Assembly (NCBI GenBank): GCA_016081115.2
Contig: CM071929.1
Location: forward strand, 3,038,001 to 3,102,000
Direction: 5' to 3'
Length of the DNA: 64,000 nucleotides
From: Rehmannia glutinosa
Lineage: Eukaryota > Streptophyta > Magnoliopsida > Lamiales > Orobanchaceae
Part shown: positions 58,504-64,000 of the stretch, in pieces
How positions within the stretch are numbered: the first letter of the stretch is position 1
Layout of the letters: every line of letters begins with the position of its first letter
Notes under the pieces: generated by a model
Databases searched by the model: none
Told to the model about the DNA's origin: nothing
The model's input: the letters and a program-made list of their open reading frames with translations, nothing else
Program-made: the position numbers and the translations under genes

Positions 58504-58714
58504 TGGTGTTGAGACTTGTAATTTTATAGACGTAGTTGAATCTTTCATTAACGAGTATGCGAATCATACATTGTTTAGGGATAATTTGGAGTTTGGCTTG
58601 ACACATTCGTGCTCAACGTCGAACTTGACTATTGATATTGATAACCAAGACTTGTATGATTGCGTTTGTACTTTGGATAGTATGCGGGAACTACCAGGAG
58701 GAGCGCAAGAGGCG

Positions 58715-59010
58715 CACACGCTAAAAACGCACGGAGTCGATTACACGGGCGCACGGCCCGTGCTCTTGAGCACGCCAGGTCGCGCATAGCCGAAAGAAAA
58801 ACCGAGGAAAACGACGACAAAGACGTGCCAAATGGCACGGCCACCGTGCCAGGGTCAAGAAAATTTAAGAGAAGTCAAGACAAGACGGCCGTGCTCATCA
58901 AAGACGGGCAGCCCGTGCTCGTAGTCGAAGAAAAAGTCAAGGACTCGAAGACGGCACGACCCGTGCTCATCAAAGACGAGCAACCCGTGCGCCCATCCGA
59001 TGAGGCCAAA
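58715..59010 (+). repeat. Cluster of CACGGGC/CCCGTGC palindromes between protease and RT
   Basis: Includes GCACGGCCCGTGC (58751-58763), GTGCCAAATGGCAC (58825-58838), GACGGGCAGCCCGTGC (about 58904) and CACGACCCGTGC (about 58955). Part is a direct repeat of CGTGCTCATCAAAGACG (about 58890 and 58963). It lies in a linker with no conserved protein domain. Confidence 0.75.
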
Positions 59011-59189
59011 TCGAACCTTAACTCAAGCCCTTGCCCGAGCATCTCAAATATGCATTTTTGGGGCGAATAACACGAATCCGTAATCGTATCATATCTTTTA
59101 ACTTCAGTTTAACTCGATAAATTGCTTAGGGTGTTACGAAAACATAAGTCGGCGATAGGTTGGTCAATCTCGACTTAAACGGCATTAGT

Positions 59190-59830
59190 CCATCGATGTG
59201 ATGTATAAAATTAGGATGGAAGATGTCTATAAACCTTCGGTGCAAAATCAAAGACGATTAAACCCTATAATGCAAGAAGTCGTTAGAAAAGAAGTTTTAA
59301 AATGGTTAGATGCTGGAATTATATATGCTATTTCTGACAGTTCTTGGGTAAGTCCGGTGCAATTGGTGCCAAGAAAGGGGGATGACAAGAGTGAGAAACG
59401 AAAGTGATGAGCTTATAGCAACTAGTAGTAATCGGATGGCGAATTTGTATTGATTATAGGAAGTTAAATGATGCTACTCGCAAAGATCACTTTCCCTTTC
59501 CCTTTATTGATATGATGCTTGACCGTTTGGCGGGATATGATTACTATTGTTTTCTCGATGGTTATTCCGGGTATAATCAGATCATGATTGCCGGAGGACC
59601 AAGAGAAAACGACCTTTACATGCCCCTATGGTACATTTGCATTTCGCATAATGCCATTCGACTTTGTAATGCACCCGCTACTTTTCAAAGATGCATGATG
59701 GCAATATTCCATGATTTCATTGAGAAAATAATGGAGGTTTTTATGGATGATTTTTACGTGTTTGGAGATTCATATGATCATTGTCGGATAACCTTTCTCT
59801 AGTTTTGCGGAGATGCGAGTAGACTAACCT
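59190..59830 (+). pseudogene. pol: Athila reverse transcriptase
   Basis: 59220-59400: NQRRLNPIMQEVVRKEVLKW, LDAGIIYAISDSSWVSPVQL. 59445-59600: RICIDYRKLND, MLDRLAGYDYYCFLDGYSGY (first catalytic Asp), then RLCNAPATFQRCMMAIFHDF, and FMDDFYVFGDSYDHC with the catalytic DD pair at about 59740. The fingers-palm order is normal and the key residues are present, but frames break near 59405, 59620 and 59800. Confidence 0.85.
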
Positions 59831-60129
59831 TGTTTTAAATTGGGAAAAGTGTCATTTCATGGTACGAGATGACATTGTTTTAGGCCACCGAGTCTCTTCT
59901 CGCAGGTTTGGAAGTTGATAGAGCGAAGGTGGTGGCAATCGAGAAACTCCCACCTCCAACAAACGAAAGCCATTCGAAGCTTTTTGGGGCACGCCGGATT
60001 CTAGAAGGTTTATCCGTGACTTTTCTAAAATCACTAAACCTTTAAGTCGGTTATTAGAAAAAGATCTCGCTTTCAATTTTTCAAATGATTGTTTACGAGG
60101 CTTTTGAGATTCGAAGAAGGCTTTGGTGG

Positions 60130-60500
60130 ATCGTGACCGATTCTAGTAGTTCCGGATTGAGTCGCCCTTCAAGCTTATGTGTGATGCCAAGAACTTTGCG
60201 GTTGGGGCTGTTTTAAGTTTAAACGGATAAGATGTTGAGCCATCTACTATGCGAGCGAGAACTTTAGATAGCGCCCATCAAAACTACACCACCACCCGAA
60301 GAAATCTTGGCAATCGTGTTTGCATTTGACAAGTTTCGATCTTACTTGATTGGAACTAAGACGATAGTCCACACCGACCACGCGGCAATTAAATATCTAT
60401 TTGACAAGAAGGATGCCAAACCGAGGCTGATTCGGTGGATCCTCTTGCTCCAAGAATTCGATGTGGAGATTCGAGATAGAAAGTGGTCTGCGAGAATGTA
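60130..60500 (+). pseudogene. pol: Athila RNase H domain
   Basis: 60170-60300, across frames: LMCDAKNFAVGAVLS, then the open piece AIVFAFDKFRSYLIGTKTIV, HTDHAAIKYLFDKKDAKPRL, IRWILLLQEFDVEIRDRK. Asp in CDA and in HTDHA are catalytic positions. Removes the RNA strand from the hybrid. At least two frameshifts upstream of 60307. Confidence 0.8.
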
Positions 60501-60639
60501 GTAGCCGATCACTTGTCCGGACTAGAATACAAGAAGGAGGAGAGAAAGAAGACACGGAGGCAATTAAGGAGGAATTCCCGACGAGCAACTTCGATGCTAC
60601 AAGCTAAATTCCCATGGTATGCGATTTTGTTAACTATTT

Positions 60640-61916
60640 GGTTGCGGGGTCTTGCCTCCGGATTTATCATCATATCAAAAGAAGAAATTTCTCCATGACG
60701 TCAAGTTCTACATGTGGGACGACCCCTTGCTCTTTAAGAGGTGCGCGGACACCATCATTCGACGATGTGTGCCTCAAGAAGAGTGGGAGGAGTTCTACAA
60801 CATGCCACTATTCATCTTCCGGGGGACACTTCGGTCCGACTCGTGCACGGCGACTAAGGTATTGCAAAGTGGATTATCTTGGCCTACATTATCTAACGAT
60901 TGCTATCTATTTGTACAAAGTTGTGATAGGTGCCGACGGATGGGGAACATCTCGAGACGACATGAGATGCTTATGACCAATGTGATGGAAGTTGAACTCT
61001 TTGATGTGTGGGGATCGACTTCCGTGGGCCTCTTCCCATCTTCGTTGGGGTATCAAAACATTCTACTTGCGGTGGAGCACGTATCTCGATGGGTTGAAGC
61101 AATTCCAAGATGACCAATGATGCGCGAGTAGTGCTTAAATTCCTAAAGAAAAATATATTCACTCGGTTTAGAACCACGAGAGCTTTGATTAGCGACGGGG
61201 TCACACTTTGTGAATAAGTTGATGAGCACTCTACTTGCGAAATATGGGGTCAAGCACAAGGTGGCATTAGCATACCATCCGCAAGCAAACAAGCATAGGT
61301 AGCCAATCGCGAGATTAAGCGATTTTGGAGAGAAAACGTAAACATAAATCGCAAGGATTGGGCCATGAAGCTAGATGACGCATTATGGGCATATCGGATC
61401 GCATACAAGACACCATTGGGCACATCTCCATACCAGTTAGTATTCGGGAAATCGTGTCACTTGCCCGTCGAATTGGAGCATAAGGCGTTTTGGGTCATGT
61501 GAAAAAGATAAATTTTGACTTCCAAGCGGTGGGTGAGAAGAGGCTCCTACACTTAAATGAGATGGAGGAATTCCGGGATTAAGCATATGAAAACTCGGAT
61601 TTACAAAAAAGAGCGAACCAAAAGATGGCACGATCGAATGATAAAGAAGAGAGAGTTTCTAGGGTGAACAAGTCCTATTGTTTAACTCGCTTCTTAAACT
61701 CTTAAAGGGAAAACTTAAGTCGAGATGGTGGGGCCATTTGTAATAAAGAAGGTGTTAAATCCTCCGGGAATAGTGGAGTTGGAGCCGAGACGGAGAGATG
61801 TTCATGTTAAATGGCCGCAGGATCAAGCGCTACTTGAGCCGGGATCAAAAAGAAGAGGTGACACGCCTCACTTTGCTAGAGCCGTGATCGACCAAACAGC
61901 GTCAAGCTATAGACGT
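60640..61916 (+). pseudogene. pol: Athila integrase
   Basis: YMWDDPLLFKRCADTIIRRC at 60710, the HHCC zinc domain ending QSCDRCRRMGNISRRHEM (60915-60970), core FDVWG-D/T-GLFPSSLGYQNI (61005-61060) with VSRWVEAIP, HFVNKLMSTLLAKYGVKHKV (61205-61260), AYHPQANKH followed by a stop, NREIKRFWR with the catalytic Glu. 61425-61490 LVFGKSCHLPVELEHKAF and 61725-61790 VGPFVIKKVLNPPGIVELE form the C-terminal part. Many frameshifts. Confidence 0.8.
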
Positions 61917-61923
61917 TAAATTT

Positions 61924-61946
61924 AGCGCTTGTTGGGAGGTAACCCA
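61924..61946 (+). other. Conserved Athila post-integrase motif
   Basis: AGCGCTTGTTGGGAGGTAAC followed by CCAATGG. Also found inverted at 4507-4522 in the gag-only element. Its strong conservation in otherwise diverged elements suggests a cis function; unknown. Confidence 0.7.
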
Positions 61947-62028
61947 ATGGTTTTATTGTTTTATTTCTTCCCATATTTTCTTGGTTTGTTTTACCTTTTC
62001 TAAGTTAGGATTTAATTGCTTTCATAGG
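61947..62028 (+). other. Athila internal sequence before the nested insertion
   Basis: Non-coding. Ends at CATAGG, where the minus-strand LTR begins. The env-like region and 3' LTR of this Athila are not in the window. Confidence 0.5.
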
Positions 62029-63608
62029 TGATCGCGAAAATCTTACCGCTGACGTCTGATGTCAAAAGTTTTAGTATAGGTTTTGAAAGTAGGGTTATCG
62101 TCTCCATAGAGATTGTTATCGAATTTTATACTAAGTACTATAATTAAAATAGCTTAATTCTATCTAGAAATAGAAAAGAGATGAGAATTTATTAAACTAA
62201 AAATAAAACTAAAATTAAGCAAGTAAATTGGTTCAAACAATTAATCAAACACTTATGATATGAATTATAGAGGTTGATTTCACCTAGTTATCCCCTATGT
62301 TTTCAATCCAGTTTATTAATCACAAGTTATTAATCTATAAGCCAATATTCCTATCGCTTATCACTTCCTCTCTCGAGTGCCAAGTGATTCTAGGTTCCAA
62401 TTTCGATTTCGATATCTCTATAAAAATCATAAATTAAACCCTAATGCGCTCAATGAATATTCTATCACTCGGCTTCAAAAGATTGAGAAATCTCTCGATT
62501 CTATGAAACCCTAGGTTGTGCTATTCTATGGCCGGGCGTTCAATTATCTCTCTCGAGGCGTCAAATTAAACACGCCAAACAATCTAAATTATTGATAAGA
62601 TAATCCAAATGCAATCAAATCAAATAGCACAAATAGATTAATAAATATGTGAATTTCATAAATCGAAATCAAAACATAGGTTCAAACGTAAGTTACATCA
62701 ATCCCCTAGAAATATGGGTTTAGCTCATGTTGGATGTACAAACATTTGTGGAGAAATAATTATACATCTCAAGAAATCGATAAAGAAAAACAAAGAAAGA
62801 ATTGAGAGAAAAAGAGAAGGAATTCTCTCTATGTCCGCACGAGAAGTGCCTCCAATTGCCGTCCCGAACCCTAGCTCCGAGTCTCATGGCTTGCGTTGTG
62901 CTCAAAATAATGTCCGGCCCCTTGTTGGTACGAGCATTCTTATATTTATAGGCTCGAAACCCTCAAAAATCCGTCCAAAAAGGCCCAAAATAAATTCGCG
63001 CACGTTCAGGCCCATACGCGCGCTGCGGCCTTGAAACGCTGCCTGCGTTGGCCGCCGTAGTCACTCCGCCGCACATCGCGCTGTTGCGCTTTCTCGCTCA
63101 AGGCACTGCGCCATCACGCCGCTTCGCTTTATTCGTTGGCTGGCGCTGCAGCGCCTATCACATCCATGATCTGGCCGCTTGCATACACACTGTTGCCGCT
63201 TTGCACACCGATCGCTTGGCGCCGCAGCTGCAGTGCACGCCCACTCATCACACACCTACCTCCGCTTATGCTATCATCAAGGCTGCAGCCTCTTGCATAT
63301 GGGCGCGCCAGGCGCCCGTCTTCCTCGCGCCATTTATTCCATTTTAGACCCCGCGGGGCGCTGGGGTTTTGCGCTGCGGCGCTCGTTCTTAGTCAATATT
63401 TTCTCATTTTTTCGCTTCCAAAATGCGATCTTTTACCGTCCAAACAAGTTTTTCACCGTTTTTGCTCAATTTCGCTATCAAGATCAGTCCCGATTCTCGA
63501 ACGACAACAAATGACACAAACTCGACTCAAACAATACTAAAATACCCGAAAACAACGCAAAATCCTAGTCTAGAGCACTCAATACATTGATATAAAACCG
63601 ATATAACA
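62029..63608 (-). mobile_element. 3' LTR of a minus-strand Athila/Tat-group element (Z)
   Basis: Starts TGTTATATCGG at 63608 next to a polypurine tract and ends GCGGTAAGATTTTCGCGATCA at 62029, comparable to the GCGGTGAAG...GGCGAACA end of the Athila LTRs. About 1.58 kb. GC-rich block 62998-63380 with the perfect palindrome GGCGCTGCAGCGCC (63142-63155), TATAAATA at 62943-62950 just downstream in the direction of transcription. Inserted into the Athila at 62028. Confidence 0.7.
62943..62950 (-). promoter_or_regulatory. TATA box of LTR Z
   Basis: CTATAAATATAAG on the minus strand, about 50 bp after the end of the GC-rich palindromic block. Confidence 0.55.
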
Positions 63609-63626
63609 AATACCCCAAACTTAGAC
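63609..63626 (-). promoter_or_regulatory. Polypurine tract of element Z
   Basis: Minus strand CTAAGTTTGGGGTATT directly before TGTTAT of the LTR. Confidence 0.7.
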
Positions 63627-64000
63627 GTTTGCTTGTCCTCAAGCAATTACAGACTCTAAAAAATCAACAAACATGAAGGAAATAAATAAAAAGACGATCG
63701 ACTCAACAGACTAAGCGCAAAACTTCACAACCAAACTCATTCGTCAAATTTCGTTTCACTATCAATCAAGCACGTATTTTCACAATGTGATCATGAAGGT
63801 GGAATGTTCATACCAACTCCATTTTCATTATCCAGATAGACTCATGCAATCAAGTGTTTTCAAAATGATCCACTTTTTGAATATAGAGATGAGATGCTTA
63901 CCAGGACTCCATACAGCTTGTCTTTCACACTAATCTCTACTAATGTAGGCTAATATAACACAAGAATCAATAGGACTTTTAAAGCTTGTAATGTGGGCTT
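63627..64000 (-). mobile_element. 3' internal region of element Z, cut by the window end
   Basis: Includes the common AATTGCTTGAGGACAAGCAA sequence (rc of about 63629-63648) that precedes the polypurine tract in many Tat/Athila-group elements. No coding sequence yet. Confidence 0.6.

Noticed and set aside
63048..63540. GC-rich open frames of 99-134 codons near the window end
   Set aside because: They come from the GC-rich palindrome block of LTR Z, overlap in several frames on both strands and show no domain.

Overview
This window looks like nuclear heterochromatin-type DNA from an angiosperm, probably a eudicot. It is AT-rich and almost entirely nested transposable elements. I see no complete housekeeping gene, no tRNA or rRNA gene and nothing bacterial. 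The plant assignment rests on a Ty3/Gypsy element of the Athila type (tRNA-Asp primer site TGGCGCCGTTGCCGGGGA), a Ty1/Copia element (tRNA-iMet-type primer site TGGTATCAAAGCC), and a Mutator-like element (MULE) that carries both a FAR1-type transposase and a Ulp1-like peptidase. The species cannot be named from this alone.

Layout: 1-7217 is an array of three minus-strand Athila-like LTRs with a gag-only internal region. 7218-11040 holds the first copy of a small secreted-peptide locus, interrupted by a Tat-type gag fragment. 11937-13142 is a small element lying between two TA microsatellites. 13143-21179 is the Ulp1 MULE. It is split by a Copia element at 21180-29288, and the N-terminal half of the MULE transposase resumes at 29294. 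A direct tandem duplication of about 11.3 kb follows: copy I is 26364-37698 and copy II is 37699-48980. It duplicates the Copia 3' part, the transposase N-terminal half, the peptide locus and part of a long LTR. 46087-54539 holds two long LTRs of one family arranged head to head around a hairpin element. 54540-62028 is an Athila element with degraded gag-pro-RT-RH-INT. It is interrupted at 62029 by a minus-strand LTR element that runs off the window.

Nearly every coding region is broken by frameshifts and stops. Differences between the two tandem copies are mostly small indels, many at CG or CNG sites, so some breaks may be sequence error rather than biology. The only short ORFs that look possibly intact are a secreted peptide of 60 residues (36897-37079 and 48189-48371), each with a TATA box about 150 bp upstream.

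The most unusual signal is in the Copia LTRs. A tandem series of eight short hairpins all keep the loop (G/T)TGGT while their stems differ in sequence but stay paired. This pattern of covariation points to selected RNA structure. A second theme is that three unrelated LTR families each place a GC-rich block of short palindromes in U3 next to a TATA box.
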